From Planococcus sp. (in: firmicutes) (GTDB lineage Bacteria; Bacillota; Bacilli; Bacillales_A; Planococcaceae), in the NCBI GenBank assembly GCA_030147455.1, contig JASKZU010000313.1, positions 1 through 8,549 on the forward strand: a DNA stretch of 8,549 nucleotides, given 5' to 3'. Positions 1 to 7,082 of this stretch are shown one piece after another; within the stretch, counting starts at the first letter, position 1; every line of letters starts with the position of its first letter. Position numbers and translations under genes: made by a program. The notes under the pieces were generated by a model, which did not search any database, was not told the DNA's origin, and worked only from the letters and a program-made list of their open reading frames with translations.

Positions 1-2
1 AA

Positions 3-647
3 ACAGATAGCCAGGAAGCTCTGCCGGACTATCAAAAGCTGAAAACTGAACGGCTAATCGCGGTTCCAAAGTTTTTCCTCGGGCTTGGACGTCTTCATCC
101 GGCTGGAAAAAACGCATTTTGGCATACGCAAAAATCCTATACGCACCAAATCGACGGCACGTTGAAATCACGCAACAATGTCATGCGTTCAGACTCGGAA
201 TTCATGGAATACGACAATAGCCGAAAAACAGAAATTCTCCAGGAATACTTTGTTCCTGTAGATCAATTCGAAAACTATATCACGGATTTAAAAGCGGTGT
301 TAACAGCAAATCCTGAATTCAATTTATTGAATGTAACCATTCGCTTCGTAGAGCAAAACGATAAAGCCGTTTTATCCTATGCCAAAGACGATATGTTTTC
401 ACTGGTTTTGCTGATCAACCAGGAAACGGATGCCGCGGGTATGAGCGAGACCGAGCGCGTCGTTCAGGACATGATCGATGTAACATTATCGCACAATGGA
501 AGCTATTACTTGCCGTACTACGGCTATCCGACAAAAGCGCAAATGCAGGAAGCCTATCCGCGTACGAATGAATTTTTCGATTTTAAAGACCAGCATGATC
601 CCGATCATGTGTTTTCAAATGTATTTTACGAGGAGTACCGGCCATGA
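3..647 (+). CDS. yitY: FAD-linked oxidoreductase, YitY-like (5' partial)
   Basis: The frame is open from the left edge (first full codon at base 3), giving 214 residues of a protein whose N-terminus is missing; the TTG at 162 is internal, because convincing protein sequence precedes it. The fragment looks like the C-terminal substrate-binding half of VAO/PCMH-type FAD oxidoreductases related to L-gulonolactone and D-arabinono-lactone oxidases. Signs are the EILQEYFVP stretch followed by a helix-rich segment, and an ending containing HDPDHVFSNVFYEEY, like the terminal D-P-x-x-x-F-x-N-x-F motif of that family. The FAD-binding P-loop domain and any covalent flavin residue would lie upstream, so cofactor attachment cannot be judged. 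The substrate is unknown. The stop overlaps the next start as ATGA, so the two genes are translationally coupled. From memory, B. subtilis has the same pair as yitY-yitZ. Confidence 0.8.
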   Translation, partial: TDSQEALPDYQKLKTERLIAVPKFFLGLGRLHPAGKNAFWHTQKSYTHQIDGTLKSRNNVMRSDSEFMEYDNSRKTEILQEYFVPVDQFENYITDLKAVLTANPEFNLLNVTIRFVEQNDKAVLSYAKDDMFSLVLLINQETDAAGMSETERVVQDMIDVTLSHNGSYYLPYYGYPTKAQMQEAYPRTNEFFDFKDQHDPDHVFSNVFYEEYRP

Positions 648-1192
648 ACTATAAGCGCTTTATTTACTACCAAGGAACTATCGGAATGGCTTCTAGCATG
701 ATCTTTCCGTTTTATATTTTGCTCATTAAAAATGTCGGCAATAGTTATGCGCAGTTTGGCTGGGCTTATGGATTGTTTGCGCTGACGGCTGCGCTGTGCT
801 ACCCGGTTATCGGCAAATATGCCGACCGGGTCGGTGATAAAACTTTGCTCGGCGTCTATTCATGGGGAATGGCCATCATCTTGCTGTTCTTTCCGCTGGC
901 CACAGAAGTTTGGCACGTCTATATCCTTCAAATCGGCATGGGCATACTTGGCGCCATCCAGAAAAACTCGGAGAAGACGGTGCTGGCCCGTTACGTGACA
1001 AAAGATATCGCCGGTTCGCAAATCGGCGTCTATCATGTATGGACATCTGTCGCTGCTGCTCTTGCCGTGATCGCCACCGGCTATTTGGTCGACTTTTTGA
1101 CCATTGCGAGCATCTTTTACATCGCTTCGCTCGTTTTTGCATGGAGCGGCCTTCAAGTATTCAAGCTCACAACCGAGAGCGCATCCCGATAG
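644..1192 (+). CDS. yitZ: Half-size MFS transporter-like membrane protein, YitZ-like
   Basis: This is a 182-residue integral membrane protein with about six hydrophobic helices (roughly residues 8-28, 36-56, 68-86, 90-107, 128-147 and 151-172). The loop after helix 2 carries a good MFS motif A, GKYADRVGDK (residues 57-66), which fits the N-terminal half of a Major Facilitator. A normal MFS protein has 12 helices and about 400 residues, so this is half of one. The start is fixed by the ATGA overlap with the preceding gene and a GAGGAG ribosome binding site at 630-635. The stop is followed within about 25 bases by a terminator, so no second half follows in another frame. It may act as a homodimer, or may not be a transporter at all. 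The substrate is unknown; coupling to the oxidoreductase suggests export or import of that enzyme's substrate or product (inference). Confidence 0.75.
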   Translation: MNYKRFIYYQGTIGMASSMIFPFYILLIKNVGNSYAQFGWAYGLFALTAALCYPVIGKYADRVGDKTLLGVYSWGMAIILLFFPLATEVWHVYILQIGMGILGAIQKNSEKTVLARYVTKDIAGSQIGVYHVWTSVAAALAVIATGYLVDFLTIASIFYIASLVFAWSGLQVFKLTTESASR

Positions 1193-1212
1193 GACGTTGC
1201 TTTTCGCCCGAT

Positions 1213-1243
1213 AAAAAAAGGCCGTCCAGTTGGGCGGCCTTTT
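1213..1243. terminator. Bidirectional rho-independent terminator
   Basis: A 12-bp stem (1216-1227 with 1232-1243, one G-T pair, loop 1228-1231 AGTT) has a GC-rich core flanked by A and T runs. On the plus strand it ends the oxidoreductase-MFS pair with a short T4 tail. On the minus strand it is followed by seven Ts (1219 down to 1213) and ends the dinB-rnz-alkD run, about 50 bases after its last stop codon. The two transcription units converge here. Confidence 0.9.
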
Positions 1244-1293
1244 AGGTTAGGCATGCGATTCCACAAAGCTTCTTGCAGCAACGTAATTTCATC

Positions 1294-2001
1294 TTAACAC
1301 CTGACATATTTCCGTTTAAAGCCGAGCCTTCCTTTTTCCAACCCTTGCTGGATGCTCTCATAAGCATGGAGAAAGGCCGGTTTTTTGTTGGCCCGCTTTA
1401 ATTCGACTTTGCCGACCTGCTTCGCCAACCGAGTGGCTTTTTCGCTTTTTGGCTTGAATGAAATGGCGACTGTGTAGAGAAAGTTGTTCATGGACGCTTT
1501 GGCCCGTTCCGGAGATATGTGGATATCCGCTGCTACAGCATCGAGCATTCCGCCGATCTTGTCTTCGGAAAATTCGCTGTCCGGCCGGTTGCCGAGCAGC
1601 CAGCAATAACAGCTCCACCCCGCAGACATTCTCAGCTCTTCGCCGCTTGCGATCCATTTATCGGCCACTTGCTGGGCAATATCAGCTTCAGACAAAGTGA
1701 CAGCAACCACATAGTCCGACAGCATATAAAAGTAAGCGGCGTCCATCCAGCGGTCGAAATCCGCTGCAGTCATCGCTTTCGGGTCGGCGATGATGCCGGC
1801 AAAATACATGGCGTCGTAGTTTCCGGTGGCATACAATTCTTCTGCCAGCGGCTGATTGATGCCTATTTCTTTTGCCATTGGCTTCATGGCGCCTGTTGCA
1901 ACCCCAAATAGCGGCTCATGCGCCCCGCTCGACAAGTACATATTCTTGGTCCGCTCTTTGCCTAAAGCTTCCAGTTCTTGCATGACTGCTTGTGCATCCA
2001 T
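1294..2001 (-). CDS. DNA alkylation repair (AlkD-like) family protein
   Basis: This 235-residue, largely helical soluble protein resembles the HEAT-like-repeat DNA alkylation repair family (PF08713), whose member AlkD of Bacillus cereus removes N3- and N7-alkylpurines. By eye, the segment DKWIASGEELRMSAGW (residues 114-129) aligns with PKWIASDNIWLQRAA of AlkD as I remember it, and SDYVV (95-99) with the helix carrying catalytic Asp113, so D96 and R124 appear conserved. The two AlkD tryptophans near the lesion (W109, W187) seem replaced by Y92 and N173, so glycosylase activity is uncertain. The basic C-terminus (GRLGFKRKYVRC) could contact DNA. The ATG at 2001 is preceded by an AAAAGGGG site. 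The gene follows rnz by 36 bases and is probably the last in a dinB-rnz-alkD transcript. The family call is firm; the activity is inferred. Confidence 0.85.
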   Translation of the reverse strand: MDAQAVMQELEALGKERTKNMYLSSGAHEPLFGVATGAMKPMAKEIGINQPLAEELYATGNYDAMYFAGIIADPKAMTAADFDRWMDAAYFYMLSDYVVAVTLSEADIAQQVADKWIASGEELRMSAGWSCYCWLLGNRPDSEFSEDKIGGMLDAVAADIHISPERAKASMNNFLYTVAISFKPKSEKATRLAKQVGKVELKRANKKPAFLHAYESIQQGLEKGRLGFKRKYVRC

Positions 2002-2037
2002 TTACGACACGCCCCTTTTACATGATGATGGCATTCC

Positions 2038-2991
2038 TTATTTCGTTTCTGCTTTGACTAAGCGATGCTCAGCTTTGCTCCACTCGAACTCATCAAAATC
2101 GTGGGCTATCTCACTGTTTGCATGAATGTTTTGCATGGCTTCCAGCAAGGCTTTCTCATGCTCCGGCATAAACCGTGCACTGACGTGGTTGACGATCAAT
2201 TTCTCGGCTCCAGCTGATTGAGCAATATTGGCTGCATCAAACGTTGTCGAATGGCCGTACTCCTGGGCAAGTTTTTTCGTCTCGCCGTCAAACGTCGCTT
2301 CATGCACAACAAGATCTGCATTTCGGGAGAGTTCAGCCGACTTCCGGCAAAACCGCGTATCGCCGAGAATCGCAACAACAAATCCGGGTTCAGCCGGCTC
2401 TGTCACGTGTTCTGAAAAGATGGTTTCGCCGCTTTCAAGCTGCACATCTTCACCGGCTTTTAGTTTTGCGAGCAAAGGGCCTTTGGGTACGCCAAGCTGG
2501 CGGGCCTTTTCGATGTTGAGCTTCGGCGCAAGCGGCTTTTGTTCGATGCGGAATCCATAGCTTGGAATCACGTGTTCGAGCAAACCCGCTTCTACTTTCA
2601 TCAAGTCATCCTCGAAAATGACGCCCTCAGCCACTTCATGGAAATGAATCGGATAAGTCAGATGGGTGCGGCTCAGGCGCAGTGTCGTCTCGACATAGTC
2701 TTTCAGTTCTTTCGGCCCGTACAAATGGAGCGGTTCTTCGCCGCCCTGGAACGAACGCGACCCGAGAAGTCCCGGCAGCCCGAATAAATGATCGCCGTGC
2801 ATATGGGTGATAAATACTTTTTCGATCTTTCTCGGCTTGATCGTCGTCCGAAGGATTTGGTGCTGCACCGCTTCCCCGCAATCAAACAGCCAAACGGTTC
2901 CCCGCTCTTCCAGCAATTTCAGCGCAAGTGAAGACGTGTTGCGCATTTTCGACGGCATGCCTGCTCCCGTCCCTAAAAAAACTACCTGCAT
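2038..2991 (-). CDS. rnz: Ribonuclease Z (tRNase Z, short form)
   Basis: This zinc-dependent endoribonuclease cuts precursor tRNAs after the discriminator base to make the 3' end, mainly for tRNAs without an encoded CCA. Its 317 residues match the usual short form. All metallo-beta-lactamase ligands are at the positions known for the B. subtilis enzyme: H63, H65, D67 and H68 in THMHGDH, then H140, D211 and H269. The HEAT motif (230-233), H247 in GHST, and a flexible-arm region around GPLLAKLKAGE (171-181) are also present. It should therefore be a fully active cytoplasmic enzyme. The ATG overlaps the dinB stop by one base (TAATG on the minus strand), with an AAAGGA-type ribosome binding site inside the dinB 3' end, so it is translationally coupled to dinB. 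In B. subtilis, from memory, rnz (yqjK) also lies shortly downstream of yqjH. Confidence 0.97.
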   Translation of the reverse strand: MQVVFLGTGAGMPSKMRNTSSLALKLLEERGTVWLFDCGEAVQHQILRTTIKPRKIEKVFITHMHGDHLFGLPGLLGSRSFQGGEEPLHLYGPKELKDYVETTLRLSRTHLTYPIHFHEVAEGVIFEDDLMKVEAGLLEHVIPSYGFRIEQKPLAPKLNIEKARQLGVPKGPLLAKLKAGEDVQLESGETIFSEHVTEPAEPGFVVAILGDTRFCRKSAELSRNADLVVHEATFDGETKKLAQEYGHSTTFDAANIAQSAGAEKLIVNHVSARFMPEHEKALLEAMQNIHANSEIAHDFDEFEWSKAEHRLVKAETK

Positions 2992-4289
2992 TATCGGTTC
3001 TTCCTTTCGTGATCGCTCAAAAAATCTTTGCTGAAACTGGTTTGCGCCCCGTGTCCGGAAGCGTTGTTTTTGATGCCCCTTGAGATAGCCCCTTTGCCGA
3101 ACCTGCTTTCCAGTTTGGAAACCAAGTCGAGAATCGGCTCGTCTTTGGCATGTTCCTGAAACGTAAACAGCGACAATTGTTCGGTCATGTCGCCTTTATC
3201 AACTACATTGGATACCGTCACACCGACAAGGCGGAGCGCTTCGCCGTTCCAATGCGTTTCAAACAGCTGCCAAGCCTGGTGCTGGATATCGGTTTCTTTC
3301 CAGACGGTATTGTTCAGCGTGATGCTGCGGGTCCTGTTTTTCCACTCTGAACTCCGCGTCTGGATGCTGACGGTCGACCCGGCCAAGTTCTGCGTATGCA
3401 GGCGTGCCGCCACTTTTGCGCTCAGTCCCCGAAAAATGCGCTTCAGGTTTTCAAGGTCGGTTTCATCGACCGGCAATGTCGTGGAAGTCCCGACGCTTTT
3501 GCGGTCATAAATCGAATCGGGGTCGACTTCCCGCTGGTCTTCGCCCCGCGCACGCGCTTGCAGGCGCACGCCGTTTTTCCCAAGCTTTTCTTTTACCAAG
3601 CCTTCAGGCGCATTGGCCAAGTCGCCGATTGTGTAAAGCTTGAGCCCATTCATTTTGGCGGCAGTGCTTTCGCCGATTCCATGCATGTCAATAAGTGGGA
3701 GCGGCCATAACACCCGCTCGATATCGCGCTTTCTTAAAATCGTGGTGCCGAGCGGTTTTTTCATGTCCGATGCGGTTTTGGCCAGAAACTTATTCGGTGC
3801 GATACCGATTGAACACGGCAAATCCAGCTCTATGAGAATACGTTGCTGAAGCTCTTTTGCAATATCTACCGGATGGCGTTCTGCTGATAGGCTCGTCACA
3901 TCGAGATAGGCTTCATCGATCGATACCGGTTCGACTGCATCGGTATAGGTGCGCAAGATTTCGAACATAGCCCGTGAGGCTTCGCGGTAGCGGTCAAAAT
4001 TCGGCGGCAGAATCAGCAGCTGCGGATATTTCTTTTTTGCTTCGTGCACTTGCATCGTTGTGTAAATGCCATAGGCCCGTGCTTCATAAGAACAAGTAAC
4101 AATAATGCCTTTTCGCTCTTTCGGATTGCCTGCTATTGCCAACGCTTTCCCTTTAAGCGCCGGGTCATGCGCTTGTTCTACCGAAGCATAGAAACTATTC
4201 ATGTCAATATGAAAAATGACTCGACCAGCCATAACCATCGCTTCACTTTCGTTTTCTTTCAGTGTAACAAAAAAAGGGGGAGCTGGCAT
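2991..4289 (-). CDS. dinB: DNA polymerase IV, Y-family (PolY1/YqjH type)
   Basis: This translesion polymerase copies damaged templates with low fidelity. The active-site acids are D29 in HIDMNSFYASVE and D125-E126 in SIDEAYLD, and the likely steric gate is Y34. The palm and fingers fill the first ~190 residues, the thumb region (MHGIGESTAAKM) lies at 202-213, and the little finger spans about 260-365. A perfect beta-clamp box QLSLF sits at 371-375. The C-terminal tail (QTSFSKDF) matches B. subtilis YqjH as I recall it. Full length is 432 residues from the ATG at 4289, which has a good AGAGGA site (4295-4300). Homologues start near M18 or M20 (4238, 4232), so the first 17-19 residues may be an extension or not translated; the internal ATGs have weak ribosome binding sites. 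No LexA (SOS) box was seen upstream. A terminator lies immediately 5' of the gene. Confidence 0.96.
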   Translation of the reverse strand: MPAPPFFVTLKENESEAMVMAGRVIFHIDMNSFYASVEQAHDPALKGKALAIAGNPKERKGIIVTCSYEARAYGIYTTMQVHEAKKKYPQLLILPPNFDRYREASRAMFEILRTYTDAVEPVSIDEAYLDVTSLSAERHPVDIAKELQQRILIELDLPCSIGIAPNKFLAKTASDMKKPLGTTILRKRDIERVLWPLPLIDMHGIGESTAAKMNGLKLYTIGDLANAPEGLVKEKLGKNGVRLQARARGEDQREVDPDSIYDRKSVGTSTTLPVDETDLENLKRIFRGLSAKVAARLHTQNLAGSTVSIQTRSSEWKNRTRSITLNNTVWKETDIQHQAWQLFETHWNGEALRLVGVTVSNVVDKGDMTEQLSLFTFQEHAKDEPILDLVSKLESRFGKGAISRGIKNNASGHGAQTSFSKDFLSDHERKNR

Positions 4290-4315
4290 CCCGTTCCTCT
4301 TGGATTGCCCATTGG

Positions 4316-4359
4316 AAAAACAGCTCCCAAGCGGTTTTACACCTGCTTAGGAGCTGTTT
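4316..4359 (-). terminator. Terminator after the PepT-like peptidase gene
   Basis: A perfect 10-bp outer stem (4318-4327 with 4350-4359) is extended inward by AAGC/GCTT and GG/CC pairs around a small loop (4335-4341). Read on the minus strand it ends in a run of five Ts, partly in the stem (4320 down to 4316). It lies 5 bases beyond the peptidase stop codon and only about 27 bases before the dinB ATG, so it separates the mce operon from dinB or acts as a partial barrier between them. Confidence 0.88.
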
Positions 4360-4363
4360 GGAT

Positions 4364-5482
4364 TTAACGCACGGCTGCTTCTTTAACGATTTCTACCAGC
4401 AGCTCTGTCAACTTCTCGAGTTCTTCTACCGGCATGCGTTCATTTGTTGTATGGATTTCCTCATACCCGACACATAAATTGACCGTCGGAATGCCGTGTC
4501 CGTTTATAATATTGGCGTCGCTTCCGCCGCCGCTTGTCAATACGGGAGATGGGCGCCCGATGCGTTCCGCCGCCGTTTTGGCGATATCTACAACCGGATC
4601 CATTTCGTCGAAATAAAAGCCCGGGTACATAAGCTGAACGTCCGTTTCTGCACGCCCGCCCATTTCTCTTGCCACTTTTTCAAAAGCGGATTCCATGTGC
4701 GCTGTCTGACTTGCCAGCTTGTCTTCGCTGATCGAGCGCGCTTCAGATAAAATGTGCACTTGATCGCAAACGATGTTCGTCGCTTGTCCACCCTCGAAAC
4801 GGCCGATGTTTGCGGTCGTTTCTTCGTCGATGCGCCCAAGATTCATGCGTGCAATGGCTTTGGCAGCAATGGTAATAGCCGAAATGCCTTTTTCCGGTGC
4901 AACGCCGGCATGTGCCGTTTTTCCGTAAATCGTCGTCCACAGCTTAGCCTGATTCGGCGCAGCCGTGACGATGCCGCCAACTTGTCCGTCGCTGTCCACT
5001 GCATAGCCAAATTTCGCCGTCAACAGCGAAGCGTCAAATTCTTTTGCGCCGACTAAGCCGCTTTCCTCGCCTGCTGTAATGAGGAATTGAACATCTCCAT
5101 GTTCGACGTTTTCTTCTTTCAAGTGGCGCGCCAATTCCAATAGCGCTGCAATGCCCGCTTTGTCGTCTGCCCCGAGTATGGTCGTGCCATCCGAATAAAC
5201 ATAGCCTTCGCGCACTTCCGGTTTGATCGTTTTCCCAGGTACGACCGTGTCCATATGGGCTGTGAAATAAATGGCAGGCGCACCTTTTTTCGTTCCTTCG
5301 AGCGTCGCGACCAAATTGCCTGCCCCGTGCCCAGTCCGCTGTTTCGAATCGTCTTCAACTACTGAGAAGCCGAGCGCTTCCAGCTTTTCTGTCAGTACAG
5401 CCGCAATCTTCGTTTCATTTTTAGTTTCAGAGTCGATTTGCACAAGTTCTAAAAATTCATTCAGCAATCGTTCGGTCTTCAT
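4364..5482 (-). CDS. yqjE: M20 family metallopeptidase, tripeptidase T-like (YqjE)
   Basis: This 372-residue cytoplasmic zinc exopeptidase is of the M20B/PepT-like type and probably trims short peptides. Visible metal and catalytic residues are H76 and D78 in TAHMDTV, bridging D106 in GADDKAG, catalytic E139 and ligand E140 in AGEESG, D163 in AVDSDG, and H344 near the C-terminus (EIHTTNE). H191 in KTAHAGVAPEKG lies in the inserted dimerisation domain (about 175-285) and is the usual substrate-binding histidine. Length and order are normal. The ATG at 5482 is preceded by AGAGGAG at 8-base spacing. It lies 43 bases downstream of the carboxyltransferase gene and is the last gene of that operon, followed at once by a terminator. 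The same mce-carboxylase-peptidase order occurs in B. subtilis as yqjC-yqjD-yqjE (recalled). Why a peptidase travels with acyl-CoA enzymes is unknown. Confidence 0.92.
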   Translation of the reverse strand: MKTERLLNEFLELVQIDSETKNETKIAAVLTEKLEALGFSVVEDDSKQRTGHGAGNLVATLEGTKKGAPAIYFTAHMDTVVPGKTIKPEVREGYVYSDGTTILGADDKAGIAALLELARHLKEENVEHGDVQFLITAGEESGLVGAKEFDASLLTAKFGYAVDSDGQVGGIVTAAPNQAKLWTTIYGKTAHAGVAPEKGISAITIAAKAIARMNLGRIDEETTANIGRFEGGQATNIVCDQVHILSEARSISEDKLASQTAHMESAFEKVAREMGGRAETDVQLMYPGFYFDEMDPVVDIAKTAAERIGRPSPVLTSGGGSDANIINGHGIPTVNLCVGYEEIHTTNERMPVEELEKLTELLVEIVKEAAVR

Positions 5483-5525
5483 TTAAAAACTCCTCTTTTC
5501 ATCTGTTAAGGCTGTATAAAGGCCA

Positions 5526-7067
5526 TTAAAGCGGCATATTGCCGTGCTTTTTCTTCGGCCGTTCGTCTTTTTTAGTGCGCATCATTTCAAGCGCTTGAAT
5601 TAATTTAATGCGCGTCTCGCGTGGATCGATTACGTCATCCACCATGCCAAGCGATGCAGCCACATACGGATTGGCAAATTTTTCGCGGTATTCCTCGATC
5701 TTCGCCGCACGAGTGGCTTCCGGATCTTCACTTGCAGCAATTTCCCGCGCAAAGATGATATTTGCGGCACCGTTCGGCCCCATCACTGCAATTTCCGCAT
5801 TGGGCCACGAGTAAACCAAATCAGCGCCGATGGACTTGGAATTAAGCGCAACATACGCACCGCCATAGGCTTTTCTCAAAATGACAGTCATCTTCGGCAC
5901 CGTAGCTTCCGAATAAGCGTACAGAATTTTAGCACCGTGGCGGATGATGCCGCCGTGTTCCTGCTTGATGCCCGGGAAAAATCCTGTGACGTCTTCAAAT
6001 GTAATGAGCGGGATGTTAAAGCTGTCGCAAAAGCGGATAAAGCGGGCTGCTTTGTCGGATGAATCGATATCCAAACCACCTGCCATCACTTTGGGCTGGT
6101 TGCATACCAGCCCAACGGTCTCGCCTTTGATACGGGCCAGGCCAATGACGATATTGCGGGCAAATTCCGGCTGCACTTCCATAAAGCTGCCGGCATCCAC
6201 AACTTGTTCCACTACTTTCCGGACATCGTACGGGCGAATCGCTTCATAAGGCACAATCTCCGCCAAATCCGGACGGTCGTCGCTTTCGTCCGGTGTGTCG
6301 AGACGCGGCGGCATTTCCTCGTTGTTTTGCGGCAAGTAGCTGATCAGGCGGCGCACCATGTCCAGCACTTCTTGTTCAGAACCAGACCGGAAATGGGCGT
6401 TTCCACTGACCGCTGTATGTATTTTAGATCCGCCGAGGTCTTCTGACGAAATCTTCTCGCCTGTTACTGTTTCAATGACTTTCGGGCCGGTGATGAACAT
6501 TTGGCTCGTCTTGTCGACCATAAAAACAAAATCCGTAATCGCCGGTGAATACACAGCCCCGCCGGCAGACGGCCCCATGATCACTGAAATTTGCGGAATG
6601 ACGCCGGAATAAATCGAATTGCGGTAGAAAACATGGCCATAGCCGTCAAGCGACAGGACGCCTTCTTGTATGCGTGCACCGCCGGAATCGTTCAATCCGA
6701 TAAACGGCGCGCCGTTTTTAGCAGCCATGTCCATGACATTGGCAATTTTTTTGGCGTGCATTTCCCCTAATGCACCGCCGAACACGGTAAAATCCTGTGA
6801 AAACAAGTAAATCGGACGGCCGTTGACTTTGCCGTAGCCGGTCACAACGCCTTCCCCCGGCCCTTTGCCGATGCCAAAGTCTGTTGTGCGGTGTTCTACA
6901 AACGGGCTCAATTCGACAAAACTGCCTTCATCGACCAGCAATTCAATGCGTTCGCGGGCCGTCAGCTTGCCTTTTTCGTGCTGCTTGTCGATCCGTTCTT
7001 CGCCTCCGCCAAGCTCAATCTCCTTTTTTCGGTCATATAATTCGTTAATGCGTTCAAAAATGTCCAT
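5526..7067 (-). CDS. yqjD: Acyl-CoA carboxylase carboxyltransferase (beta) subunit, YqjD/MmdA/PccB-like
   Basis: This 513-residue carboxyltransferase of the crotonase fold moves CO2 between carboxybiotin and an acyl-CoA, most likely propionyl-CoA/(S)-methylmalonyl-CoA. The N-terminal domain has NDSGGARIQEG (126-136) and GPSAGGAVYSPAITDF (165-180), which form an oxyanion hole. The C-terminal domain has FEDVTGFFPG (357-366), RHGAKILYAY (376-385) and RKAYGGAY (398-405). The C-terminal KKKHGNMPL ending is typical of PccB/MmdA-type subunits. The ATG at 7067 has an AGAGGAG site at 7-base spacing, and the gene starts 15 bases after the epimerase stop, so they are co-transcribed. No biotin carboxylase, biotin carrier or membrane decarboxylase subunit is encoded in the window. 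It could therefore serve in a carboxylase, a transcarboxylase or a decarboxylase, and the exact substrate cannot be fixed. The family is certain. Confidence 0.93.
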   Translation of the reverse strand: MDIFERINELYDRKKEIELGGGEERIDKQHEKGKLTARERIELLVDEGSFVELSPFVEHRTTDFGIGKGPGEGVVTGYGKVNGRPIYLFSQDFTVFGGALGEMHAKKIANVMDMAAKNGAPFIGLNDSGGARIQEGVLSLDGYGHVFYRNSIYSGVIPQISVIMGPSAGGAVYSPAITDFVFMVDKTSQMFITGPKVIETVTGEKISSEDLGGSKIHTAVSGNAHFRSGSEQEVLDMVRRLISYLPQNNEEMPPRLDTPDESDDRPDLAEIVPYEAIRPYDVRKVVEQVVDAGSFMEVQPEFARNIVIGLARIKGETVGLVCNQPKVMAGGLDIDSSDKAARFIRFCDSFNIPLITFEDVTGFFPGIKQEHGGIIRHGAKILYAYSEATVPKMTVILRKAYGGAYVALNSKSIGADLVYSWPNAEIAVMGPNGAANIIFAREIAASEDPEATRAAKIEEYREKFANPYVAASLGMVDDVIDPRETRIKLIQALEMMRTKKDERPKKKHGNMPL

Positions 7068-7082
7068 TTCCCCACTCCTCTG

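Noticed and set aside
162..647. A stand-alone 161-residue protein starting at TTG 162
   Set aside because: The same frame continues to base 3 with family-like sequence and no ribosome binding site at 162, so it is the tail of a larger protein.
862..1245. A 127-codon open frame inside the MFS gene
   Set aside because: It overlaps the MFS gene in another frame, is Arg/His/Cys-rich like an out-of-frame read, and runs into the terminator.
1519..1911. A 130-codon plus-strand frame antisense to the AlkD-like gene
   Set aside because: Composition and lack of a ribosome binding site mark it as a shadow of the conserved minus-strand gene.
4232..4363. LexA/SOS operator upstream of dinB
   Set aside because: No GAAC-N4-GTTC type palindrome was found between the peptidase stop and the dinB start.
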